From assembly GCA_013396995.1 (NCBI GenBank), contig VWZP01010286.1, forward strand, positions 1 to 64,000: a stretch of 64,000 nucleotides of DNA, written 5' to 3'. Under the pieces are notes generated by a model, which saw nothing but the letters and a program-made list of their open reading frames with translations, made no database searches and was not told where the DNA came from. Below are positions 36,131 through 47,344 of the stretch, one piece after another. Position numbers and translations under genes: made by a program. Within the stretch, counting starts at the first letter, position 1; the number at the start of each line of letters is the position of its first letter. The DNA comes from Dicaeum eximium. Lineage: Eukaryota > Chordata > Aves > Passeriformes > Dicaeidae.

Positions 36131-38174
36131 CACTGAGAGCATCGCCCCGACTAGTGCTCAGCACCGGGGTACAGCAAAGGAGGCACTTCTCCATTCCAGT
36201 GCCTGGTCTAGAGGGATAGTGCGGAGGTGACCCAGGAAAGTGTATTTGTACCTGCTCCCTTGAGCCTCTGCTGAGCAAAGCCCTGGCTGGCAGCTTGCCT
36301 TGTGCCCTCGGAGGGATGGCTGGGGGGACAGGATGCACCATCCTGACACCTGGGAAATCCCCACACTGCTCAGGCAGGGCCGGGCCCTTCCTTGGTGAGC
36401 AGCGGAGCAGGAATCCAGCAGGAACATATGCCCTGCAATATCCTGAATCCCTTCCAGGGAAGTCAGCCTTGGAAATAACCTGAGATCGGAAAGAAAGGGC
36501 TCCTGGTGATTAACCAGCTCCCAGATTCACCAGAGCTGATTCAGGTCTTCTCTCCTACCATTTGTACCTTTTTCCACAGGCAAAGCAAGCCTCCATCCTG
36601 CCAAGTATCCATCCTGCCATGTAGGACCCCCTCTCTGAGCCCAGGCATGGAGCACCTGGCTCTACACAGAGCTCGAACTTGATCACATATTATCTTCGCA
36701 GTAGCAACATCTTAGACACCTTGATTCCATTTTTAAAGCAATACCAACAACTATTTGTAGTTACAAAAATAAAGGTGGGAGTATTTTTTTTCCTATTGCT
36801 CTGCCCTACCATGTTGGCTTCCAGCAGAAGTGAAACTGGCAGGGGCATAGTCTGCTCTGCCCTGGGGCCGTGTACCCATGAACATCCCTCTGAGTCCCAG
36901 CAGAGTCTCACCAGTAGGAGAGGCAGCTCCTGCCCTGCCCAGGTGACCCTCAGCACTTGGCGCTGGTCTCCTCCCCAGCAACTGCCCTCAGCCTCTCTGC
37001 CTGCCTGGCTGCTCCTTCTCTTCTCATAACTGACTACTCTCAGCAGAGGAGCTTGTAGAAAGCAAGTGTTCCTGAATTACTGGATATACTGACTCAGCAA
37101 TTCCATAAAAAGAGACAACTGCATTAAAACATTTTTCAAGGAAGATATCCAGAGACAGGAAACAAGGTCCATTTATATTGGCCAACAGTTAAGTAATTGT
37201 AGTCGGTTATGGCTCTTGTGGAATGGGTTCCTCCTTTTGTCTAGAATGAGTCCTGGTGGAGCAGCATCAATTTCTTTGGAACTGAAAAATACATGTGACC
37301 TGCATGGCTCTTGTTTGGCTTTAGCTGGAAGTGAGCAGAGTAATTTCTGTGGAAAACCTGGCCAAGGCAATTCTACTTACGAGCAGGACAGAGTAAGAAA
37401 ATATTTATAATGATTATAATGATCCAAGGGGCGGTGGACACAATTAGACATGTTCCTGAAACACTGGTGGAAGTTCCTAAAGGATGTTAATAAGTCGGGG
37501 AAGTTCCTCTGGCATATTCCTGGACCTTTCTCCAAAAGACTTAAAGGTAAAGACAGAAAAATACATTATGTAAGTAACTGTTTATAAATGGTATATGAAG
37601 ACTCGCAGCCAGAGCAAAATGCCTGCATGTGAGGAGACCATCTGGCACGGGAGCTGGGAGGTTGTGAGCCACTCTCCCACTCAGCCCACGAAGGAGCTCA
37701 TCACACCTCAGCCTCCTCTGTCCTCCCCCAGTGTAGACGCTGCCACATGGACATGATGGGTCAGAGAGGTCTCGGTGCTCTGGGCACCATGGGCTGGGGC
37801 TGAACACTTTTCAGGGGGCCATTCTACTCTTCTGGGGTGCTTGGGCAAGCCTGGCTCGTTGTGGGTCATCTCCTGTGGCTGTCATGTTTCCATGGCAGTG
37901 GGGATGCAGCCAGGTCCCATGCCATGGGGCTGCTGCCAAGCTAGGTCCATGAGGACTGTGGCCAGTGCTGATCCCACTGTTCCCCTCTAGCTTTGGGCTC
38001 AGAGAAGGGTTCCTTGGGGCTGGAGAGCCCTGTGGTGGGGGAGGAGGGGGTGTGGGGCAGGATGTGGGCTGGCAGCGGGGCTGGGATGGGAGGGGAAGAG
38101 GCCAGGGGCAGGGAGGGATGTGCTGCAGGCTCAGAGGAAGCGTGAGCAGCACTGCCCACTGAGGGACAGATGCC

Positions 38175-38210
38175 ATGGGCTGGGCACGGTGCAGCCACAG
38201 CACCAACATG
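38175..38210 (+). other. Possible first coding exon of SELP (weak)
   Basis: A short ATG frame of 12 codons is followed directly by a strong donor (ATG|GTAAGT). Its W-x-x-C-x-x-S-T pattern faintly recalls the start of mammalian L-selectin. The phase does not join directly to the lectin exon, so at least one leader exon between 38211 and 40996 would be needed. I could not identify that exon. Confidence 0.2.
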
Positions 38211-40996
38211 GTAAGTCCAGCTCCTTTCCTTGGGGACAACTGAGGATCTGCCTAGACAAGGGGATTAGGGGAGAGCAGGCACTGACAGGAACCACAGCTG
38301 GGGGCTGTGGGACACACACTGGCTGCCCCGGAGACACCCTGCCCGACCGACCCCAGGCTCATGGGACACTGGCAGGCACACAGGGCACAGCTACTGCAGA
38401 GGCAGATGCCAGCCCTGGTTGGGCAGGAAGAGGCTCGGGGGGCACAGGACTTAGTGCAGTGAAGTGCCAGCTGTGCTGTAGGCATAGCTCCCCCAAAGTG
38501 CCTCACTGCAAGGGGCCCTTCCTGCAACAGAGCCATACCTGGCTGGGAGCACCATGTGTGCCTGCATGCCAGTGCCACAAGTGACATCCCTTGTGTGAGC
38601 CAGGACTGCCTGGCAGTGGTGTGGGTGCACGTGAACCCCTTGGGATGTTCACACTCACATCTCCCTCCCTGTCAGGGCACTGCTGTGGGACTGCGATCTG
38701 CTAGGAAGACACGGACTCTGGGTTCTCCTGGCACCCACCTGGGCATTGCTGCCATCACATGGGGTAAGCCACCCACCATTGCTCAGTAAGCCCAGTGTGA
38801 CTCTGTTGCCAAGGAGTCTGCAGGTCTGGTAAACTGGAGAAATGTAGCATTGTTATTTTGGGGGCTCATCAGTCACACCCCCAGGGCTGGATCCCTCTGG
38901 GTTGGGAGGTGGCTGCCCCTGCTTGTGCCAGCTCCCTCCAGGCAGACTGTGCTCCCCCGGGTAGGGACAGGCCATGGCTGAGGTCCCTGCAGGATGTTTG
39001 GTTCCCCAAATGCAGTGTGGCAGCTGGTACTGTGTACTGTGAACCGGGGAAAGGCACGGGCAGCTCTACCCACTGCCTGCACACTTTCTCATGCTGGGGA
39101 GTTGGGCATGGATGGAGTCACAGGACCCATGGGTGTAAGGGTTCATAGCACTGCAGGGGCAGCACCACACAGAATTAGAGCTGCTAATTAACATCAGGAG
39201 TATAGAAACTAATTTGGTTTTGCTGCCTGTAGGGTATTTCCTTCACATGTTGGCATTGCACAGAGCAAAACCTACTGGTGCCTGCTCTGTCCCTGGAAAT
39301 CCTCTGTGAGCTAAATTATTTTCCTAAGAACCTTAGTGACTGAGCTAAGGAACAGAAATGAGGTAAGTGCAGAAGTGTCAGGAGGAGGCTGAGATTTGGC
39401 TCTGAGAGAAAACAAAAAGGCAAAGGCACTTCAACTGTGGAAGGTGCTGAGCACCACCCTGAGAAGAGGTTACAGGGCTGCCACGGGAGCCAAGGGGTCA
39501 AAACACAGGAAAACAGCATTCATTTGGAGGCTTAGCATCAGGTGGGGCAGGGAGAGTTAGCATAAGACAGCGGAGATGAACTGAGCTGTAGAGAGGGTGT
39601 AACTGGTGGAGCTGGAGGAAAGAGGTAGGAGAGCATGTGGAGGACTGACATGGAGCAGATGTCAAACTTTGTCCCTTCTCAGTTTGGGGATGGGCTGTGT
39701 GAGGGTAGCAGGCAACTGCCTTGAGCCATGCTGTGGAGCAGCAGAGGCCAAGAGGAGAGTGGGAGCTGAGGATGGGGCAGGCTCCCAAAAGGTGCCCTAA
39801 TTTCCTGCCCTGCAGCCCTAGATTCCCAAAAGGTAAAGAGGGAACCACATTTTCCTCAGCTTCAGTTCTGTTGAACAAAGGGAATAGTTTGCTCTTTCAC
39901 AAGAAAAAACAGACAAATTACGGGAAATTACTTACAAAAATGTGTAACAATGGACCAAAGTACAGCCCTAATTAGACTTTAGAAGACATATATTTGCATT
40001 TAATCTGCAATGCCCAGATCTTTGCACAACTGCAGTGTGATAATGCTCTCCTGAGATACAGCGTAGGCCAGGCTGGTTGTTTGGAGCAGACTTTGATCCC
40101 CATCTCGCTTTCTGCACAGATAGAAATGTGATATCCCCACATGACTTCCTGCAGTTGTGGAGATAGCTGCTCCTGGGGAGAATGGAGGAAGCTTCTTTCT
40201 GTAACTAAAACCCTTTGATTGCATAAAGTTGTGGTATGAAATGTTGTAAATAAGAGCAGGGTTCCAGCAAAGTGCCCTTCACTTCTGGGTGTGGGTTCCA
40301 GTTACCTTCTGGCTTTGCCCTGCCTGATGGGTATGACCATAATGTGAGCTTGTTTTTGAAAGATCTTGTTTTGCAACACTGAGTTTTACAAGACTCTAGA
40401 CCATCTCTGTCTCAGATGAGCAGGCTGGAGTCCAAGTGCTTTTGGGGGTGAGGGCATACTGGCTGCTCTGCCTTGCTCCAATCTGCCTCTCACGTAGCAG
40501 GGTAAAGCAAGAAAACTGAAGTGTACACATCTGCACTCAAGGAAGGAACCGTGTTTACAGAACCACCTTGAAGTGGGGCTTTCCTCTTTGGAACCTTTTG
40601 TGGGGAAGCTTTTGGAAGCAGGGGAACAGGGCCACAGGGCTGAGCTTTCAATCCTTATGCTGGAGGAGGGGTTGGCATCACTGCTCAGGGCTCTTCTGCC
40701 TCCTGTGCTTTGCCTGTCCCATCTCAGCCTTCATCTTGTCACCTCCACCTTCCTCATCCCTGTGCCATCCCCCTCTGGCCTCAGCTCCTTCTGCCATGCC
40801 TGATCCACCCATGTCTTTTTGTACCCATAGAGTCCCATTCTCATCCACACTCATCCCTTAATCCAATCCCTGCACCCAGCCCATCATTGGCATCTCTTGG
40901 CCATGATGTCAGGCTTAGCCCACCCTCATGTCCCAAGGGATCCCATCCCTGACCTAGCTCCCATCCTTGAATCGTAGACCTCATCCTCTTTCACAG
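38211..40996. other. Region upstream of the SELP lectin exon
   Basis: This should hold the exon encoding the hydrophobic leader, which could not be located with a matching phase and splice sites. A hydrophobic frame around 40660-40750 was considered but has no usable donor. Confidence 0.4.
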
Positions 40997-41386
40997 GCAT
41001 GGTGCTGTGGGTGGAGGTGGGTGCCTGGACCTACCACTACAGTGACCAAGGGGACTACACGTGGGAACAGGCCAGGAATTACTGCCAGACCTTCTTTACT
41101 GACCTGGTGGCAATCCAGAACCAGCAGGAGATCGAGTACCTCAACAAGAGCCTGCCCTACTATGGGCGCTACTACTGGATCGGCATCCGCAAGCTGGGCG
41201 GCATCTGGACCTGGGTGGGCACCCGGAAGGTGCTGACCAAGGAGGCGGAGAACTGGGCAGTGGGGGAGCCCAACAACCGCCACTCCAACCAAGACTGTGT
41301 GGAGATCTACATCCAGCGGCCGCAGCAGTCCGGCAAGTGGAATGACGAGCCCTGCAACCGGAAGAAAAAGGCGCTGTGCTACCAGG
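40997..41386 (+). CDS. SELP: SELP exon: C-type lectin domain
   Basis: Encodes the end of the leader and the complete calcium-dependent lectin domain from WTYHYS to ALCY. The Ca-site Glu-Pro-Asn (mature residues 81-83) and Asn-Asp of KWNDE are present. The position equal to human Glu-88 is Gln (codon CAA) in SNQDC. One residue is inserted before the first domain cysteine relative to human. Confidence 0.93.
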
Positions 41387-44300
41387 GTGAGCAGGGGGAC
41401 TGTGGACCACAGCTGGATTGGGTGGGCTAGGGACCTCAGCAGGGTGGCCAGTGGCTCCTGATAACCGTCCCCTGTGTGTGCAGCCTCCTGCCAGCCTTTC
41501 CCGTGCAGCCAGCGCAGTGGGTGCATGGAGACCATTGGGAGCTACCGCTGCGAGTGCTATCCCGGCTTGCATGGCCCTGAGTGCATGGACGGTGAGACAT
41601 CCATCCTCACCCCTCCCTCCCTGCTAGAGAGTCCAAACCCTGGTGACAAAGCAGGGTTCTGGTACTCCTGAAGGGCTGCAGCACCGTGTATCTTCCAGCT
41701 GTGCAATGTGCCAAGCTGGAGCCCAAGGGAGTGTCCATGAACTGCAGCCATCCCTATGGAGACTTCAGCTACAATTCCACTTGCGAGTTCAGGTGCCACG
41801 AGGGGTTTGAGCGGCGAGGTGCGGGTGTGCTGCGGTGCCTACCTTCCCAGGAGTGGTCAGCAAACATCCCCACCTGCACAGGTAGGGCCTGGTAGGGGCT
41901 GGGGGTTTCAGGGACACAGCACTGATGTTTTGGGGGAACCAGCCCTGTGTGCTCAATGCTGTTCAGGCAAGTGTTGCTGTGCCCTTACCTATTGTGGAAG
42001 CATCTCCTGGCGTTGCAAGTGAGGTGAGATTCCCTGAGGAGGCTGCAATGGGCAGAGCAGCTGTGAGCTGTGAAGCCCTGTTCTGCCTGGCTGTCCTAGT
42101 GCCCGTGCTCACTGCCCTGAATCCCACTCAGATATCAGCACCCTGTGTGCACCAAGTGTGGGGTCAGGATGGTGTCCTGGCTCCTCTGTCAACTTTGTGG
42201 TACTGTCTCTCTCCCCTAGCCCACCCTGATCTGCCTTTAGAAGGCATTTCGCATCTTCGGAAAGAGAAAAAAGGGGCTGCTGTCCCACAGCCAAGGGAGG
42301 GTGCATCTTGGCAGGGATAGGCCACCTTCAACAGGGATAAGGACCCATGAAATGAGGTTAGATATAAGCTGGGAGGGACAGAGTGTGGTAGTAAACCACA
42401 AAGGAGAGTAAGCTGTGGTATGTTATGCTGCAGGGGCAGAGAAAGTTTTCCTGTCAGTGGCTTGAGGGTTTGCAGCCAGGCACCAGGCATCCCAGAGAAC
42501 TGCCGGGCTTTTTTGGGGGTGCAAGAGCCTTGCTCCTCCTTTCCTGTGCTGCTGTGTGTGGTACACCTGCAGCCTTGCACAAGGGTGGGGTGAGTCAAGC
42601 CGACATGGGACACAACTGATAACCCTCTGTACTGGGAAGGAATGGGAGTGGGCAGCATCTTTGTATATATATTCTTTTTAAAAGAAGCCTGCCTTGAAGC
42701 TAGTGCTGCCACTGCTGCCTGTGCAGGGTGGGCCTGTGGTCCAACCCAGGACCTGAGGTAGCTGAGACCAGCAAAACTGTCTTCAGTTAAGGGGAACAGG
42801 CATGGAGATGTGATGTGACTGTTCTGTAACCAGTATCCCCAGCAGGGGCAAGGGCAGGAGCTGGCTGCCAATTTTGTGAAAATCCCCACAGGCAAGCTAG
42901 GTTAAGCCTGTCTGCCCCAGGCTTTTTAGGCTCCCAGGGGCTTGCTTTCCCAGCTTGTTGATTTTTTTTCCTGCTGGCTGTAATACGATTGATTTTTGGT
43001 TTATTGCAAACAATCAGATGAGTCAGTTGGTCACCTGTGCTGATAGCAAAATGGTGCTAGCAAGCATTGCCAGCTGGGCTTACTCCAGAAACCAGCAGAG
43101 CAAGGCTGCAAGCAAGGCTGGTGGTGCTGCAAAGACTGTGAGGGACAAGGCTGCCTGCCCTGCCTCAAACTCTGCCCCATGCCTGTCTGCAGCCATTGTG
43201 TGCCCAAAGGGGCTGGGTCACCTGCTTCCACCTGCACAGCATGTTCACCAACAGGCACCTCTGGGGACTGGGGAACCAGAATTGCCTGTAAAACAGCTAT
43301 GAAAGGAAATTCTACCCAGGAAAGTGCTTGCTGTCAGTCTGAAAGCAGAAGATGCAGCGAATGCAGTCTGTCTCAGGTGGGATGGGTGGTGTTAATGCCC
43401 TGCTGGCACTGACCTTTGGTGGTCCCACAGACAACAGAGCCAGTCACTCCAGAAAACCTTGGGTATTGCCCTGGCATGCAGCAAAATACACCCTGGGCAC
43501 AGGCTGAAGAGGCTGGTACAAAACCTCTTTAGCCATTGCAGTGCTTTACAGTCCCAAAGCCTTCCTCCTGCCACTGTGACAAGGACAGAAGCTGGTCTCT
43601 GCTCCAGTAAAGGGAGGGAGATGAATGGGACTGCAGCAGCTGTGGTCCTTCCTCCCAGGGGCTTTGGCCCAGGGTAGTGAAAGAGATAAATAGGACTCTG
43701 GCAGAGCAGCAACTGTGTCCCCCCAAGAAAATCAGTTGTAGGGCAAAAAAATCATCGTATCAACTACAGTTTCAAAGAGGTGAGTGTGGGTAAGACATGA
43801 TTTGGATTCAGCCTGAATTATTAGACTTAACCTCATCTATCCCATCTTTGAGCTCTGCTCTCTGATTGCAGCCATCACCTGCCCAGTGCTCAGTGCTCCA
43901 GACCAGGGACAGCTGAACTGCTCCCACCTCCATGGAGACTTTACCTTTGGCTCCACGTGCGCCTTCTCCTGCCAGATGGGGTTTATGCTTATGGGGCCGG
44001 AGAGCCGTGAGTGCACAGCCACAGGGATCTGGACAGGGGGTGCCCCTCGCTGTGAAGGTAAAGCTGCTGCAGGAGTGGCAGTTGTCACTGGCCTTGCGGT
44101 TACACTGTGGGGTTCCCCAGCCCCTTGGTCCCAGAATTTTAGTTTCCCAGTTCCCAAGCTGCTACTTAATGTGTACCTCTTCACTCTGCAGCCATCGCCT
44201 GTCCAGTGCTCAATGCTCCAGAAAAAGGAGAGATGCACTGCTCCCACCTCCATGGCAACTTCACCTATGGATCCACGTGTGCCTTCTCCTGCCAGACAGG

Positions 44301-46278
44301 ATTTGCCTTGGTGGGGCTGCAGAGCTGTGAGTGCACAGCCTTGGGGACCTGGACTGGGGACACACCACACTGTGAAGGTATTGCTGCTGCTTGAGGTGTC
44401 ACATGCCTCTGGTTCACCCTGGAATGTTCTCCAGTGTCTTTCATTCCAACAGTTTAACCTTGTAGTCCCCAGACTACCACTCAAAGGGTTTCTCTATCCC
44501 TGCAGCCATTGCCTGTCCAGTGCTCAGAGCACCAGACCAGGGAGAGCTGAAATGCTCCCACCTCCATGGGAAATTCACCTTTGGTTCCACATGTGCCTTC
44601 TCCTGCAAGAAGGGGTTTGTGCTGATGGGGCTGGAGAGCCGTGAGTGCACAGCCTTGGGGACCTGGACTGGGGACACCCCACACTGTGAAGGTAGAGTTG
44701 CTGCTAGAACTCAGGGTGTCACTGACTGTGGGGTGACTCTAGGGTTTCTCCAGTGTCCCAGACCAAACAGTTTAGCCTTGTAGTTCGCAGGCTCCTCCTT
44801 GAACTGTTCCTCTGTCCCTGCAGCCATCGCCTGTCCAGTGCTCAGTGCTCCAGAAAAAGGAGAGATGCGCTGCTCCCATCTCCATGGCAACTTCACCTAT
44901 GGATCCACGTGTGCCTTCTCCTGCCAGACAGGATTTGCCTTGGTGGGGCTGCAGAGCTGTGAGTGCACAGCCTTGGGGACCTGGACTGGGGACACACCAC
45001 ATTGCAAAGGTAAATCCTTTGATCTCACACATGTCTGGGAGGGCTCTGTTGTAGCAGTGTGCTCTCCCAAGCACCCTGGGCTATGTCAGTTTGTCCCCTG
45101 GCTTGCCAGCCCACATGTCCCCATCCCACTGCCATCAGTCTTGTCCTCTTGATGCTCCTGCTGTGGTTTATGTCCAGCCATCAGCTGCCCAGTGCTGGCC
45201 CTACCCATCAGAGGGCAGCTGAGGTGCTCTCATGTACACGGGAGCTTCACCTACAACTCCACATGCATCTTTTCCTGCAAGGAGGGGTTTGTTCAAATGG
45301 GAGCAGAGATGCTCCGGTGTGAGGCCATGGGGAACTGGACCAGGGATCCCCCTGTCTGTGCAGGTATGGTGGGACCCCCCAGCTCCTCTAGCACTGCAGA
45401 GGCTCCAGCTTTCCTCCATACATATCTTGAATGTGGTGGAGGGGGACTCCCCAGGGGCTGTGAAGTCCCGACAACTGTTTAATGTGTGCCTCTGTGGCTT
45501 TGTTTCAGAGGATGGTGCCTTCCTAAAGCAAGTCCTGGCTTACAGCAGCGGCTCAGCCCTGGCAGTAGCTGGTTTTGTGCTCTCTGGGGGGCTCATTGCC
45601 CTCCTTGCCAAGAGACTCAGTGACAGAGGTACAGAAATGCTTCCTGCAGTCCACCCTAGCTTTGGCCAGGAGCTCTCAGGCAAGGGGGTGATCAGAAGAG
45701 TTTAACAGTGTGACTGTCTCCATTCACATGTTTTATTTGCTGAGTTGCTTGGGTACTTGGCAGTTGGTCCAGCTGAAAATGTCAGCAGCCAGGTTTGGAG
45801 GGCAGCGCCAGATAAACATTATCACTCTGAAGAAGGCAGCAAATGCTTGTTAAGGCAGCCCCACCTCATGCTTTTTAAACTCCACTCAATTTGAGATGCT
45901 GCTGCTGCAGCTTCTTGTGACCTTCACTAAACAGATCTGGTTATTTCTTTTCTATGTGCTTTATCCCCATGGACGTTTCAACACTGTTATCAGAGGAGAA
46001 AAGGAAGCTCCTGAAACCCACCAGGTGAGAGCCATGCTCTGCAGGAGGGTGGCTCTGCCCTGTGACTGTTACAGCCATGTGTTCACCCTGCTGACACCCA
46101 GATCTGCCTGTGTGAGGCTGTTTTTATATGGGAGCATCTCTGGAGCCAACAGGGCTGTGCTAACTTCTGCCCTTCACACTCTCCTGTACTCCCCAAGGTG
46201 ACACTCTTGTGTTTGCCTTCCAGTGACCTGGGAGTGCCGGGCACCTTCACCAATGCAGCATTTGATGCCAACCTGTGA
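40997..46278 (+). CDS. SELP: P-selectin (lectin, EGF, six sushi repeats, TM, tail)
   Basis: Cell-surface adhesion receptor of platelets and endothelium that binds fucosylated PSGL-1 to start leukocyte rolling. Exons are 40997-41386 (C-type lectin), 41484-41591 (EGF), 41699-41881 (sushi 1), 43872-44057, 44192-44377, 44506-44691, 44824-45009 and 45178-45363 (sushi 2-6), 45509-45628 (transmembrane), and 45994-46024 plus 46224-46278 (tail). Domain exons have phase-1 borders, as in known selectins. The lectin starts WTYHYS and has WIGIRK, EPNN and KWNDE. The tail ends in FTNAAFDANL, close to mammalian P-selectin, which excludes SELE and SELL. Human SELP has nine sushi repeats, so this one is shorter. 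Sushi 2-5 are recent duplicates. The leader exon is missing from the model. A poly(A) signal follows at 46754. Odd points (Gln at a Ca/fucose site, extra cysteines, loss of the tail Tyr and Cys) are described under findings. Confidence 0.92.
43872..45363 (+). CDS. SELP: SELP exons: sushi repeats 2-6
   Basis: Five exons of exactly 186 bases, each a complete complement-control module with phase-1 ends. Repeats 3 and 5 differ at only three residues. Repeats 2 and 4 share the ESRECTA form, while 3 and 5 share QSCECTA. The flanking introns are also similar, so the unit of duplication was probably an exon pair with its introns. N-glycosylation sequons (NCS, NFT, NST) recur. Confidence 0.92.
45509..46278 (+). 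CDS. SELP: SELP exons: transmembrane segment and cytoplasmic tail
   Basis: The first exon carries a hydrophobic helix (ALAVAGFVLSGGLIALLA) and the stop-transfer KRLSDR. Two small exons add the tail, ending PTSDLGVPGTFTNAAFDANL. The C-terminal FTNAAFD block identifies P-selectin. Relative to human, the tail lacks the tyrosine just before this block and the membrane-proximal cysteine. Confidence 0.88.
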
Positions 46279-46753
46279 GGTGAGGGCGGGCGAGACCCTC
46301 GCAGCATCCTGTTCAAAATTCACCTGGGTCTCCATCCTCCTGGCTGGGATGCTCCTGGGTGGGGACACCCTTTGGGACTGAAGTGGGTAACACCAGCTCC
46401 ATCTCTTCTGTGCTTCCAGTCTGCCCGAGACTGAAACCCACCATGTCTCCCAGGGCTGCAGGCCCAGCAGGAGCTGCTGCTGGAGCACAGAGGGACTCCA
46501 TGCCTGTGGTTGTAGCCTGGACCAGCATTGCCCCTGGACACCGCCACCACATTGCATTTGCAGCATTCCCCTGGGAAGGGGAGCTGCCTCCAGTGCAGGC
46601 AGCTGGAGACCCACCAGGGGCCAAGAGCCACGTACTGGGGGCAGCCACGTCCTGCCACCCAGCCCTTGGACATTCTCCCACTGGGAATTTGGACATTCCT
46701 CAGTAGCTGCTCCACTCATGCTTCCACCAATGAGCTTGTGTCAGTGGGGTCTG

Positions 46754-46759
46754 AATAAA
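46754..46759 (+). terminator. SELP: Poly(A) signal of SELP
   Basis: AATAAA 475 bases after the stop codon, followed by T-rich sequence. Confidence 0.65.
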
Positions 46760-46844
46760 CACCTTTGTCTAATTAATGCCTCCGGTGTGCCTGGGGCAGG
46801 GGAGGGGAAGTTTTCATTAAATAATGTGGCCAACACAACTAGGG

Positions 46845-47340
46845 AAAGGATTCTTCCCCTGGACTTGGCACTGATGAGGCCACATCTAGAGTTCAGGAAA
46901 GATATTGAAGTGCTAGAGCATGTCCAGAGAAGGCCACGGGGCTGGTGAAGGAGCTGGAGCACAAGTCTGATGAGGAGTGGCTGAGGGAGGTGGGGTTGTT
47001 TAGCCTGGAGAAAAGTCAGGGGTAACCTTTTCACTGCCTGAAAGGAGATTGTAACCAGGTGGTGTTTGGCCTGTTCTCCCAGGCTATTTTTGATAGGACA
47101 AAAGGACACAGCCTTAAGCTGCACAAGGGGATGTTCAGGTTGGACATTCACGGGAATTTCTACACAGAAAGGGTGACTGGACACTGGAATGGGCTGCCCT
47201 GGGAGGTTGGTGGAGTCACCGCCCCTGGAGGTGTTTAAGGGCTGGACACGGCCCTCAGTGCCATGGTGTGGGTGTCAAGGTGGTGTTGGCTCATGGCTTG
47301 GACTCGCTGATCTCAGAGGTCTTTGCCAGCCGAACTGAAG
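46845..47340 (+). mobile_element. CR1 LINE 3' fragment
   Basis: Matches the familiar 3' part of avian CR1 in order: the TGATGAGGAGTGGCTGAGGGA block, GTTGTTTAGCCTGGAGAA, the CTGAAAGGAGATTGTA segment, ATAGGACAAAAGGACA, GGACATTCACGGGAATTTC, GGAATGGGCTGCCC and a …GATCTCAGAGGTCTTTGCC tail. It is 5'-truncated, as is usual. It sits between the SELP poly(A) signal and the ATF6 CpG island and is transcriptionally forward with both genes. Boundaries are accurate to about 20 bases. Confidence 0.9.
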
Positions 47341-47344
47341 CTGG

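Larger units (their letters stand above)
33661..38174. other. Intergenic region between the PI-PLC-like gene and SELP
   Basis: No gene recognised. It contains the inverted-repeat pair listed separately and a CpG-rich patch at about 35900-36130 that could be an unassigned promoter. The longest frame (35700-36341, minus, 213 codons) is Pro/Arg/Gly-rich with no family resemblance and is explained by base composition. Confidence 0.45.

Noticed and set aside
35700..36341. 213-codon frame on the minus strand, near the inverted repeat
   Set aside because: Composition is Pro/Arg/Gly-rich as expected for a GC-rich, CpG-rich block; it shows no domain, and its translation overlaps an inverted repeat whose other arm is not in a comparable frame.
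40562..40760. Hydrophobic frames (LWNLLWG, LLPPVLCLS) as the SELP leader exon
   Set aside because: The reading phase does not fit the lectin exon and no donor site follows at a usable place, so I left the leader unassigned.
42000..43870. Remnants of lost sushi exons in the 2-kb intron between sushi 1 and 2
   Set aside because: I looked for the cysteine spacing and the Gly-x-Trp motif of sushi modules and saw none.
40997..46278. Calling the selectin SELE or SELL
   Set aside because: The lectin resembles all three selectins, but the tail FTNAAFD and the transmembrane exon match P-selectin; L-selectin has two sushi repeats and a different tail.
46741..47184. 147-codon minus-strand frame
   Set aside because: It is the antisense of the CR1 LINE 3' end, a recurrent artefact.
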